Shown piece after piece: positions 25,319 through 32,892 of a DNA stretch of 64,000 nucleotides; the stretch's first letter is position 1; the number at the start of each line of letters is the position of its first letter. Under the pieces are notes generated by a model that saw only the letters and a program-made list of their open reading frames with translations, was not told the DNA's origin and searched no databases. The stretch covers positions 1,571,001 through 1,635,000 of the forward strand of contig NZ_CP121634.1 in assembly GCF_029714945.1 (NCBI RefSeq), given 5' to 3'. The stretch is from Bradyrhizobium sp. CIAT3101. GTDB taxonomy: Bacteria; Pseudomonadota; Alphaproteobacteria; Rhizobiales; Xanthobacteraceae. The position numbers and the translations under genes were made by a program.

Positions 25319-26074
25319 TCACGGAATATCGGAACCGACAATCCAATAGTACCTGACTTCCCAATAGTCGTAGACGTCCTGATTGCGGGTCCGAGTTGTT
25401 TGCTCCCAGTTTTCGCCTGGTACGATTTTCGGGGCGTTCTTGAGCTCCTCTTCGGTGATGTCGACTTGGAAGCCATCGGGCTTTTCGTTGTAGGTCAGCA
25501 TCGACCAGGGTATCGGATACTGATCCTCGCCGATGCCGAGGAAGCCGCCGAAACTCAGGATCGCATAGGCGATCTGGCCGGTGAGCTTGTCGATCATGAG
25601 GCGCTCGACTTTACCGATGCGCTTGCCGCGTAGGTCAAAGACAGGCATTCCTTCGACGCTGTCGCTAGATATGAGAGACGAAGTCTGGTCTGGTGTGGGT
25701 TGCTCCCAATAGCCATAGACCTCTTCGTCGCGGCCGCGGTTCGCTTGCTCCCAGCTTTCCCCTTGTTCGATTTTCGGAGCGTTCTTGAGTTGCTGTTCGG
25801 TGATGCCCACGCGGTATCCGCCGAGCTTCTCATCGAAATCCAGCATCCGCCAGGGAATCGGGTAGTGGTTCGCGCCGATACCAAGGAAGCCTCCAAAACT
25901 GAGGACGGCGTAGATGACGCGACCGCCAGACTTGTCGATCATGAGATGTTCGACCTTTCCGATACGCTTTCCCTTTGCGTCGTAGACCGCAGTTCCCTCC
26001 ACGCGGTCACTTGCGATCAGTGAGGATGTAGTCCCGCGTTCGGTCGCGGATGCGCGTTGCGTTGTGGTCACCAT
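25319..26074 (-). CDS. tandem PRC-barrel protein
   Basis: A 251-residue protein made of two nearly identical PRC-barrel units (about residues 17-125 and 135-245). Each has the pattern SLI-S-D-VEG-VD-GKRIGKVE-LMIDK, then YAxLSFGGFLGIG, a YPIPW segment, ITEExLKNAPKI and a YxYWE end. It is an internal duplication within one gene. There is no signal peptide, so it is likely cytoplasmic. PRC barrels occur in RimM and photosynthetic reaction-centre H subunits; the role here is unknown. A palindrome lies 130 bases upstream. Confidence 0.85.
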   Translation of the reverse strand: MVTTTQRASATERGTTSSLIASDRVEGTAVYDAKGKRIGKVEHLMIDKSGGRVIYAVLSFGGFLGIGANHYPIPWRMLDFDEKLGGYRVGITEQQLKNAPKIEQGESWEQANRGRDEEVYGYWEQPTPDQTSSLISSDSVEGMPVFDLRGKRIGKVERLMIDKLTGQIAYAILSFGGFLGIGEDQYPIPWSMLTYNEKPDGFQVDITEEELKNAPKIVPGENWEQTTRTRNQDVYDYWEVRYYWIVGSDIP

Positions 26075-26202
26075 ATCGTCTTCTCCATTGCCAACCGTGC
26101 TGCCTTTGCAAAGCTCAGTTGCTTGGCCCCCGGTTCGCTATTTGTTGGCCCGGGGGTTTTGCGCTCTATTGCAGCACCTACGCCACAATCGCGCTCGCTG
26201 CA

Positions 26203-26216
26203 TTGACGCTCGTCAT
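26203..26216. promoter_or_regulatory. FNR/FixK-type palindrome upstream of the PRC-barrel gene
   Basis: TTGAC-GCTC-GTCAT, 130 bases before the start; one outer base deviates. Confidence 0.55.
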
Positions 26217-26465
26217 TGCCGATACTGGTCGGCCTTGCTCCGGTTGGGCAAGGGCGGCTTCCTCAACCAACTCTTGCGGATACCTGGAGCGAATGGGGGT
26301 TGCATTCGGCGCGGGCGCCATCGTTGGGGCAGAGCTGCAGACGGCGCTTGCAATCGGCCAGACCGCTCTGGTGTGCGAGCTGCGAGGCCAAAGGGCGCGG
26401 TGCGTAGCCAATACCTGCACGAGACCGTAAGCTAGTTTGCAAAGCCGCGGTAATGATCTGCCAGG

Positions 26466-26479
26466 TTGACTGTTATCAA
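26466..26479. promoter_or_regulatory. FNR/FixK-type palindrome upstream of the exported protein at 26585
   Basis: TTGAC-TGTT-ATCAA, about 105 bases before the likely start on the plus strand. Confidence 0.65.
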
Positions 26480-26584
26480 GGCCGGCCCCGGTGGATCATA
26501 TAACTTCCCTTGAAGTACGAGCCGCTAGGCGAGATCGCCATGGCCTTAACAGCTCACGGCCTTACCAGCTCTTGGCACGCAATC

Positions 26585-26938
26585 ATGGAAACTTCCTTGC
26601 GCCAATTGAGCCTTATCATTCTCGTCTCGCTGCTGATCGGCGCCGCCCAAGCCCGTGACGACGGCCGCTATTCGCAATCTCCACTCAAGCCATGGTTCGA
26701 TAGTCTCAAGTCCGGCAAAGGTCCATGTTGCTCGGTTAGTGACGGTCTCGCGATTGCCGACCCGGATTGGGAATCGAAAGACGGTCATTTTCGTGTCCGC
26801 ATCGACAACGAGTGGATCGTGGTTCCCGATGATGCCGTGCTCACCGAGCCGAACCGGGCTGGGAGGGCGATGGTCTGGCCGATCAAGGGATCGTTGGGCA
26901 CCACGATTCGATGCTTCCTGCCGGGTAGCATGACGTGA
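26585..26938 (+). CDS. exported small conserved hypothetical protein
   Basis: A 117-residue protein with a signal peptide (LRQLSLIILVSLLIGAAQA) and a mature domain with SLKSGKGPCCSVSDGLAIADPDW and NEWIVVPDDAVLTEPNRAGRAMVWP. The paired cysteines followed by DG-A-DPDW are typical of a small periplasmic family found in rhizobia, without known function. In-frame starts exist upstream (26510, 26540); the one at 26585 fits the signal peptide best. Confidence 0.68.
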   Translation: METSLRQLSLIILVSLLIGAAQARDDGRYSQSPLKPWFDSLKSGKGPCCSVSDGLAIADPDWESKDGHFRVRIDNEWIVVPDDAVLTEPNRAGRAMVWPIKGSLGTTIRCFLPGSMT

Positions 26939-26973
26939 TCTGGACTACGGTCCTTCTCGATTCCGTGTTCTCT

Positions 26974-27003
26974 GACTCTGTGGTCTGCGACTCTGTGGTC
27001 TGC
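26974..27003. repeat. 15-bp perfect tandem duplication
   Basis: GACTCTGTGGTCTGC occurs twice in a row, with a partial third copy, upstream of the palindrome before zwf. Confidence 0.75.
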
Positions 27004-27050
27004 ACACTCTGTCTGCCTCGGTCGCAATCGCCTTATGGACGCTCGATATA

Positions 27051-27064
27051 TTGACGGCGGTCAA
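27051..27064. promoter_or_regulatory. FNR/FixK-type palindrome upstream of zwf
   Basis: TTGAC-GGCG-GTCAA, perfect at all five bases of each arm, 62 bases before the zwf start, exactly as for baeRF. A TATGGC hexamer follows at 27082-27087. Confidence 0.72.
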
Positions 27065-27126
27065 GGCAGCGCGCGCCGCTTTATGGCATCAGGAGAGAGC
27101 CACTTGAACTCCTTCCACTAGAGTGG

Positions 27127-28737
27127 ATGGCGGTCGCCCGCCGATTTGAGCCGCCGAGAGCTCCAGCAGCACGGCGGTCTCGGCTCGGGGAAGCCCGCAC
27201 CATTTCACCAATTCACGGTCAGCTGTTCGTGATAGACCTGCAGCCCAACCAGAAGCCACGATCCTGTGCCCTTGTCATCTTCGGTGTCACTGGGGATCTG
27301 ACCAACCGGCTGGTGATCCCTTCGCTGTACAACCTCTCGGCAGCCGAACTATTGCCGGAACAGTTTTGCGTAGTCGGCGTCGCGCGGTATCCCATGTCGA
27401 ACGAAGCGCTGCGCGAGAAGCTCATGAAGGGGTTGCGTCAGTTCGCAACCCGCCCCATGGATGACAAGGTCGCGCGTCGCCTTCTCGAATGTGTCACCTC
27501 CGTCGCAGCCGACCCTGGGGACGCCCTGTCCTTCGACAGGTTGAAGGAGCGGCTCGAACAATTGGAGGCCTCGCGCAATACCGGCGGCAATCGGCTATTC
27601 TATTTGGCGACACCGCCTGATGCTTTTGCGCCGATCGCGCGCCAGCTCGGTCGTGTCGGCTTATTGAAGGAAGAAGACGGCACTTGGCGACGGCTAGTGG
27701 TGGAAAAGCCGTTTGGGACGGACCTGGCGTCAGCGCACGCACTGAATGCGGAACTGCTGAGCATTCTCGATGAACACCAGATCTACCGAATCGATCATTA
27801 CCTGGGCAAGGAGACAGTCCAGAATATTCTGGTTCTGCGCTTCGCAAACGGAATGTTCGAGCCGATCTGGAACCGCCATCATATCGATCACGTGCAGGTG
27901 ACCGTGGCTGAAAAGATCGACGTTGGCCACCGCGGCAGCTTCTATGACGCGACTGGCGCGCTGCGCGATATGGTGCCGAACCACCTGTTTCAGCTGCTAT
28001 CGCTAATCGCAATGGAGCCTCCGACCCGTTTCGACGCCCACAACGTGCGTTCAGAAAAGGACGAGGTACTGGCTGCGATCCAGGCCCGGAGCGAGGAGGA
28101 TGCGCTGAACAACTCCGTGCGTGGGCAGTATACCGCTGGGAAGATCGGCGATACCGAGATTCCGGATTATCGCGAGACCCCAAATGTAAAGCCGGATAGC
28201 GTGACGGAGACTTACGTCGCTATGAAACTGCATATAGACAACTGGCGCTGGGCCGGTGTCCCCTTCTACCTGCGCACCGGCAAGGCGCTCGCCATGAAAC
28301 GCACGGAGGTTGCGATAAAATTTCGCGAGGCGCCCTTTGCGATGTTTCAGTCTACGCACGTCCAGCAGCTGGCTGAGAACTATCTCGTCATCTGCATCGA
28401 GCCGACGGAAGGCATTACGCTGCAGTTCAACACCAAAGTGCCGGGGCCCTTGATCAGGACCGACGGCGTACAAATGAAGTTCCGCTACCGAGACTACTTC
28501 AAGACCGAACAAGCGACGGGGTATGAGACCCTAATCTACGACTGCATGATTGGGGACAACATTCTGTTTCAACGGGCCGACGGTGTCGAAGCCGCCTGGC
28601 GGGCGGTGCAGCCGTTCATCGATGCCTGGAAAAAAGCTGGCGCGAAGGGGCTGGAATTTTATCCCGCCGGCAGCGAGGGTCCCCCGGGGGCATTCGAATT
28701 GTTGAAGCGCGATGGCCGCAGCTGGCGGCCGCTCTGA
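27127..28737 (+). CDS. zwf: glucose-6-phosphate 1-dehydrogenase
   Basis: A glucose-6-phosphate dehydrogenase of up to 536 residues, the NADP-reducing first step of the oxidative pentose phosphate and Entner-Doudoroff routes. The coenzyme site is FGVTGDLTNRLVIPSLYNL near residue 55, followed by EKPFGTDL and the active-site RIDHYLGKE. The C-terminal half has VPFYLRTGKALAMKRTEV. About 40 N-terminal residues before the core look non-conserved, and a GTG at 27229 could be the true start. A perfect palindrome lies 62 bases upstream, placing NADPH supply in the stress regulon. A 3' fragment of a second copy survives at 24645. Confidence 0.95.
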   Translation: MAVARRFEPPRAPAARRSRLGEARTISPIHGQLFVIDLQPNQKPRSCALVIFGVTGDLTNRLVIPSLYNLSAAELLPEQFCVVGVARYPMSNEALREKLMKGLRQFATRPMDDKVARRLLECVTSVAADPGDALSFDRLKERLEQLEASRNTGGNRLFYLATPPDAFAPIARQLGRVGLLKEEDGTWRRLVVEKPFGTDLASAHALNAELLSILDEHQIYRIDHYLGKETVQNILVLRFANGMFEPIWNRHHIDHVQVTVAEKIDVGHRGSFYDATGALRDMVPNHLFQLLSLIAMEPPTRFDAHNVRSEKDEVLAAIQARSEEDALNNSVRGQYTAGKIGDTEIPDYRETPNVKPDSVTETYVAMKLHIDNWRWAGVPFYLRTGKALAMKRTEVAIKFREAPFAMFQSTHVQQLAENYLVICIEPTEGITLQFNTKVPGPLIRTDGVQMKFRYRDYFKTEQATGYETLIYDCMIGDNILFQRADGVEAAWRAVQPFIDAWKKAGAKGLEFYPAGSEGPPGAFELLKRDGRSWRPL

Positions 28738-28957
28738 CCGTCATTGTCATGCGCAACTATCGCTATCTGATTTCAATTCCCGATCCGCAAGCGCTTGCTG
28801 GACGCGGCGGCGATAAGGCGGGCCATGACGCTTCGCTTACAACGCAGTTAAGTAGTTTCAACAAATTGCCGGTTGTAGTTGCGACATGTAAATGCCGCTG
28901 AGTCGTAGCGTTGCCTCAAACGCCCATGTCTAAAAAAAGAGTATGGAGATGCCGACC

Positions 28958-29134
28958 ATGACAGACGTGCTTGATCCGCGACATTGGCGAGAACGCGCTG
29001 AGAGGACGAGAGACAAGGCGGAGCAATTCAGCATGAGACACTCGCGCGATCGCCTGCTGAAGATTGCCGAGGAGTACGATCGGCTTGCCGAGCGGGCGGC
29101 CGAACGGCAGGCGGTCGCCACGGAAGCGGTGTGA
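28958..29134 (+). CDS. small conserved protein
   Basis: A 58-residue hydrophilic protein (MTDVLDPRHWRERAERTRDKAEQ start, KIAEEYDRLAERA end), mostly helical and rich in Arg and Glu. A GGAG lies 10 bases before this ATG; an in-frame ATG at 28943 is also possible. The HWRERAEETR-type opening and the EYDRLAERA end recur in many small Bradyrhizobium proteins, and the product at 30177 (KYWEMRAGEFRAKSD, KIANTYDGLAQRA) is a paralogue. Function unknown. Confidence 0.65.
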   Translation: MTDVLDPRHWRERAERTRDKAEQFSMRHSRDRLLKIAEEYDRLAERAAERQAVATEAV

Positions 29135-29244
29135 TCGCGACCGCGTCGGTATGCGTAGCCACATGCTCGAAATCAATGCGCCGGCAACCTTTGGTGATGG
29201 ATCTGCCGCATCAACGAAAATGGGAACGGTTTCGGAGGGGTGAG

Positions 29245-29445
29245 GTTGCCTGTTGGATCGACGAGCGTAGTTCGAGACGAACGTGACAGGCGTGCTCGCA
29301 GTGGGCGATGTGCGTTCCGACGAGTCAAGCGCGTCGGCGCAGCGATCGGTGAGGGGGCGACCGTCGTGCAGCAGTTTCACGCGCTTCTGGAGATGGTGCG
29401 GATCAATCGAAGGGGGCAGCCGGTACAGACCGCCGCTGCGGCACG
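29245..29445 (+). pseudogene. 3' fragment of a second FAD oxidoreductase (thioredoxin-reductase-like) gene
   Basis: The DNA closely follows the last 200 bases of the gene at 47587: GTGCTCGCAGTGGGCGATGT against GTGTTTGCAGTGGGTGATGT, then TCAAGCGCGTCGGCGCAGCG against TCAAGCGCGTTGGCGCGGCG, through to the CCGCTGCGGCA end. A missing base near 29307 shifts the frame (from VLAVGDVRS to SAQRSVRG). No start or upstream domains remain. It sits directly before a small intact gene. Confidence 0.75.
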
Positions 29446-29468
29446 ATCTCGAAGAAACGGAGATTATT

Positions 29469-29663
29469 ATGCGAGTACCGCACACACAGGACTACTCTGT
29501 ACCACCACCAGGAACCACGGAAGCGATCCAGCTTGGTTGCACATGCCACGTGATCTACCACGAGGCCAAGGCGGAGGAGTTGGAGCCCGCCGGTATGCTT
29601 GCGGCTCCCGACGCAAACTGTCCGGTCCATGGCAGCGCCGCCCAACTGGAGGAGCACAACTGA
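29469..29663 (+). CDS. small cysteine-containing protein
   Basis: A 64-residue protein (MRVPHTQDYSVPPPGTTEAIQLGCTCHVIYHE, NCPVHGSAAQLEEHN end). The three cysteines and two histidines in GCTCHVIY and NCPVHG could hold a metal, but this is inference. A GGAG lies just before the ATG. It is of a type often seen in rhizobia, with unknown function. Confidence 0.6.
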   Translation: MRVPHTQDYSVPPPGTTEAIQLGCTCHVIYHEAKAEELEPAGMLAAPDANCPVHGSAAQLEEHN

Positions 29664-29716
29664 ATCAGCTCGCGGGTACGGTGACGCCAAGACCGTTCGC
29701 CGCCGCAGAGGTGGCC

Positions 29717-29947
29717 TTACCGCGGTTCGACAATGACTGTTCCCCTCACCACGAACAGGGTTCGGTTACCGTCAGTTACTTCGGTGGCGACATAGGTGTT
29801 GCGGGAACGCTCCGCAGCTTTTTTCAGGCCAGCCGGCATCCGCTGCGCGGCTCTGTGGCATGCTGCGGCATCGCTCGGGAATAGTTGCCCACGCGTATCT
29901 TCAGTCTTTTGGCCACCTACATGCTGATCAAAGAAGTAACGGGGCAT
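29717..29947 (-). CDS. DUF6894 family protein
   Basis: A 76-residue protein with the DUF6894 pattern: MPRYFFDQHVGGQKTEDTRG start, AACHRAAQRMPAGLKKA helix, and VTDGNRTLFVVRGTVIVEP end. The ATG at 29947 has a GGAG site; a long frame upstream of it is not family-like. DUF6894 proteins are numerous in Bradyrhizobiaceae, and their role is unknown. The same domain is fused to a sensor-like region at 55020. Confidence 0.72.
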   Translation of the reverse strand: MPRYFFDQHVGGQKTEDTRGQLFPSDAAACHRAAQRMPAGLKKAAERSRNTYVATEVTDGNRTLFVVRGTVIVEPR

Positions 29948-30176
29948 TGGGGCCGCCTTGCTCCATTCAAAATTCAACGAACGGTAGGCGGCTTGGTTCA
30001 AAAGTGAACTTTTGGGGGTAAGCCGGGAAACTCCGACGCCGAAGCGTCGGAGCCCCAGTGGCCTCGGTACTCCCGGTGCACCAGGGATCACCCCGGAAAC
30101 CACCATCTCCATCGATAGAGCGGACGCGATGAACACTCGCTGAAAATGCGGTAGTTCCCAATAGGTGGAGGCCGCA

Positions 30177-30344
30177 TTACTCTCCGGCGTCCTGAACGGT
30201 ACGGATCAACTTGGCCCGCTGGGCGAGTCCGTCATAGGTGTTGGCTATCTTACGGAGCGATTCCTTGACCTGCTTATGCTCGCAGTTGTCCGACTTCGCG
30301 CGGAACTCCCCTGCGCGCATCTCCCAGTATTTTGGTGGATGCAT
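30177..30344 (-). CDS. small conserved protein
   Basis: A 55-residue helical protein (MHPPKYWEMRAGEFRAKSDNC start, RKIANTYDGLAQRAKLI). It is a paralogue of the product at 28958. The start at 30344 is chosen because the alternative at 30404 is only 7 bases from a perfect regulon palindrome (30411-30424), which would leave no room for a promoter. The chosen start is 67 bases from it, like other members. Function unknown. Confidence 0.6.
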   Translation of the reverse strand: MHPPKYWEMRAGEFRAKSDNCEHKQVKESLRKIANTYDGLAQRAKLIRTVQDAGE

Positions 30345-30410
30345 CTTCTCGATGCCAATGACGCCCACCGCTTTTGCCGTGTGCGGTACGTATTTTGGGC
30401 TCATGTCTCG

Positions 30411-30424
30411 TTGACGAATGTCAA
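30411..30424. promoter_or_regulatory. FNR/FixK-type palindrome upstream of the small protein at 30177
   Basis: TTGAC-GAAT-GTCAA, perfect inverted repeat, 67 bases before the start at 30344. Confidence 0.7.
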
Positions 30425-30518
30425 ACACCGGAGTTGCGAATGCGGAGTCGCCGCTCGCCCTTGCTCTACTGTTGCAGTCCTCATTATCTCGTCTTCGGTT
30501 GAGTATTCGACGGCGGCC

Positions 30519-30532
30519 TTGACGATCATCAA
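30519..30532. promoter_or_regulatory. FNR/FixK-type palindrome
   Basis: TTGAC-GATC-ATCAA. It is 185 bases before the plus-strand gene at 30717 and 95 bases from another palindrome facing the minus-strand gene. Confidence 0.6.
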
Positions 30533-30716
30533 TGCGCGCAAGCGCATCCCATGCGATGGCATCGCCCCCATCCGCTTCTGGTGAAGGGGACGTGTGGGAA
30601 ATGCCTCGCAGGCGACCTTTTCTCCACACCGCAGCAGTTGCATACGGGCATGCGCCTTGCCGTCGGACAGCCATGGTCGATAGGGAGGTTTGCAGCGCTA
30701 TACCAAAGGACACCGC

Positions 30717-30962
30717 ATGAACAGAGATGTACCCTATGCGATCATCTTCGTTCTCTTGATGGCTTGCGTTGGAGTCGTTCTGATGCTCTGGGCTATGGAG
30801 GGGACCAGTAGCGGACGACGGGAGCACCAGGCCTCCGACACACCGCGAAGCGCATTTACCGAGCCTAGCGCAAGCCCCGTTCCTGCGGCGCCTCAGCCCA
30901 ATAATGACACCCGTGCCTACAGCACCAGGGGGGCAGCGGTACCCCCAAATAATAGCCGGTAG
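30717..30962 (+). CDS. small single-pass membrane protein
   Basis: An 81-residue protein with one membrane helix near the N-terminus (YAIIFVLLMACVGVVLMLWAM) and a polar, proline- and serine-rich tail, probably outside the cytoplasm. The ATG at 30717 follows AAAGGACACCGC. I recognise no family. Confidence 0.6.
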   Translation: MNRDVPYAIIFVLLMACVGVVLMLWAMEGTSSGRREHQASDTPRSAFTEPSASPVPAAPQPNNDTRAYSTRGAAVPPNNSR

Positions 30963-31042
30963 CTTGGTCGATCGGACCGGGCAATTCTCTAACGGAGAGA
31001 GGCAATGAATCGTATGCAGCAGGCTCGACGGGCGAGACTATC

Positions 31043-31255
31043 ATGAATGCGACTGAGACCATCACGTTGGTCGAGGCATATGATGCGATGCGGGTCTTCT
31101 TGGAAGAGGTACGGCAGCGTGAGGGTGGGACTTCGGCGGAATTAGAGCGCCTCATCGGAGCCCTGAAATGGGCCGATGGGACACCGGTTGATCCGGCGGC
31201 GTGGCAAGACTGGCTGCGGGCGGTGGAAGTGGCGAAATCCCGGCTGGCTTCTTGA
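31043..31255 (+). CDS. small conserved hypothetical protein
   Basis: A 70-residue protein (TLVEAYDAMRVFLEEVRQRE, SAELERLIGALKWADGTPVD, AAWQDWLRAV). The AMRxFLE and DP-W-DWL pattern recurs in small rhizobial proteins of unknown function. A 15-base tandem duplication overlaps its stop codon region. Confidence 0.6.
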   Translation: MNATETITLVEAYDAMRVFLEEVRQREGGTSAELERLIGALKWADGTPVDPAAWQDWLRAVEVAKSRLAS

Positions 31256-31283
31256 ACGCTGCCAAAATGAACGCTGCCAAAAT
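31254..31283. repeat. 15-bp perfect tandem duplication
   Basis: GAACGCTGCCAAAAT occurs twice in a row, overlapping the end of the small gene before it. Confidence 0.75.
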
Positions 31284-31472
31284 GGCCAAGAGCGACTGAA
31301 CCACCTGCGTACATACAGCTATGCAGGCAATTCCACAGAGACGGTGCCGAGCGCGAGCGCAAGCGCTCCTTCCTGAAGCTTCGCAGTCGATGCCGCTCTC
31401 GAGCAGGGGTAGATGAATGCTCGGCGCGTGAAAGTCGAGCGCACGCATAGCAGCGACTAAATGCTGATATTA

Positions 31473-31486
31473 CTGATATTCGTCAA
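31473..31486. promoter_or_regulatory. FNR/FixK-type palindrome upstream of the BAX-inhibitor-like gene
   Basis: CTGAT-ATTC-GTCAA. It lies 214 bases before the ATG at 31700, further than most, and its left arm is part of a short CTGATATTA repeat. Confidence 0.45.
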
Positions 31487-31699
31487 GGTGCTCTGCGGAC
31501 GATGAGTGAGACTGGCCTGCATCGATACATGGGGCTTCAGGAGCACGGCGAGCTTTACCGGAAAGCCAGGCTGGGAAGCTTTCGACTGAGAAGCGCCATA
31601 CACCGCCGATGAGGTTTGCAGCGGCCCTGCATGCGCATTACGGGCGCGTCAGGCGCGATTGTGCCCCCGGTGGCAATGAGCCAACGTACGGAGCAAGCC

Positions 31700-32434
31700 A
31701 TGAGCTATTACGACTACAACCCGCAACGACCGTCGCGCGACGCAGGTGTTCCGCCGTCACTGGATGCCCAAATCGAGGCAGGGCTGCGCGTCCACATGCA
31801 GCGGGTCTACGGCTATATGGCCGGCGGCCTCGCGCTGACGGGTATCGTGGCCTATGCCGCCGCAGCTTCCGGCTTCTATCAAGCCATCGCAGGGACGCCG
31901 CTAATCTGGCTGGTGATGTTGGCGCCGCTCGGCTTCGTGTTGGTCTTAGGTTTTCTCATCCAGCGCATGAGTGCAGACACGGCGATGCTGCTGTTCGCGC
32001 TTTATGCCACCGTGATGGGGCTGTCGTTGGGTGGCATCTTTCTGGTGTTCACGGGAGCCTCGATCGCGCGCGTGTTCTTCATTACGGCAACGACCTTCGG
32101 CGTGATGAGCCTCTACGGTTACACGACGCGGTCCGATCTATCGGGCTTTGGATCCTTCCTGATGATGGGCCTGATCGGCATTGTGATCGCCTCTATCGTC
32201 AACATCTTCATCGGTTCAAGCGCGCTGCAGTTCGCGATCTCAATCATCGGCGTGATCGTTTTCGTCGGCTTGACCGCATACGACACCCAACGGATCAAGC
32301 AAATGTATCTCGATACTGAATCGCACGAAACAGCTGGCAAAAAGGCGGTGCTGGGCGCGCTGGCACTCTATCTTGATTTCATCAACCTGTTCATGATTCT
32401 GATGCAATTGTTCGGCCAGCGCCGCGACAGTTGA
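31700..32434 (+). CDS. BAX inhibitor-1/YccA family membrane protein
   Basis: A 244-residue membrane protein with seven hydrophobic helices and the BI-1 (UPF0005) hallmarks: VHMQRVYGYMAGGLALTGIVAY near the start, the middle SLGGIFLVFTGASIARVFFITATTFGVMSLYG, and the C-terminal FVGLTAYDTQRIKQMY with its conserved Asp. Bacterial members are calcium-leak or proton-sensitive channels and interact with FtsH in some species. The ATG at 31700 has a GGAG site. Expression may depend on the palindrome at 31473. Confidence 0.9.
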   Translation: MSYYDYNPQRPSRDAGVPPSLDAQIEAGLRVHMQRVYGYMAGGLALTGIVAYAAAASGFYQAIAGTPLIWLVMLAPLGFVLVLGFLIQRMSADTAMLLFALYATVMGLSLGGIFLVFTGASIARVFFITATTFGVMSLYGYTTRSDLSGFGSFLMMGLIGIVIASIVNIFIGSSALQFAISIIGVIVFVGLTAYDTQRIKQMYLDTESHETAGKKAVLGALALYLDFINLFMILMQLFGQRRDS

Positions 32435-32479
32435 CGACGTGCTAAGAGGTTATCATGCGGGGATATGCTCTGATAGTGC

Positions 32480-32790
32480 TCACTTGCGGGTATCGATGTT
32501 CCGCTCGATCAATAGCTATCCGCGATTGGCCGATGAGACTATCGAAGGCTATCCGGAAGCGAAAACGGGCGCCGCACTGGAAGGCGTCGACGAACTGAAG
32601 CCGCCGCACGCCACAACTGGTTTCGTGACCTATTCGGCATCCAACGATGCGGAAACATACAGTGTCGTCGACGAGAAGGCACGGCGCGGGCTGAGCACCG
32701 GCGGCAGGGTTCTGGCTCGCGGAAGCAGGAACTGGCGGACCACGCGCCGCCTGCCGTCGTTCTCCGCGTTGAATTTCTCCGAGCTGGATT
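32480..32790 (+). pseudogene. degraded second copy of the baeRF gene
   Basis: The translation MFRSINSYPRLADETIEGYPE matches MFRAICNYPELSEDIIEGNPD of the intact gene at 14267. It then jumps to VDELKPPHATT (against YDELKPQRGTT), and after a further deletion to GFVTYSASNDAETYSVVDEKARR (against SVTYAASDDAEVYSVVDEVARR). A frameshift follows near 32725, after which the tail continues in another frame as SRKQELADHAPPAVVLR. So at least two deletions, a frameshift and loss of the first 250 codons have removed function. Confidence 0.75.
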
Positions 32791-32892
32791 TCATTGGTCA
32801 CGAAGCGATCGGCGGAGAATGGTTTGTCCGAACGATGGCTGAATACGAACGTGACCGGAGCGACGGGGCACCGCGAATAGCTGGAGGCGATT

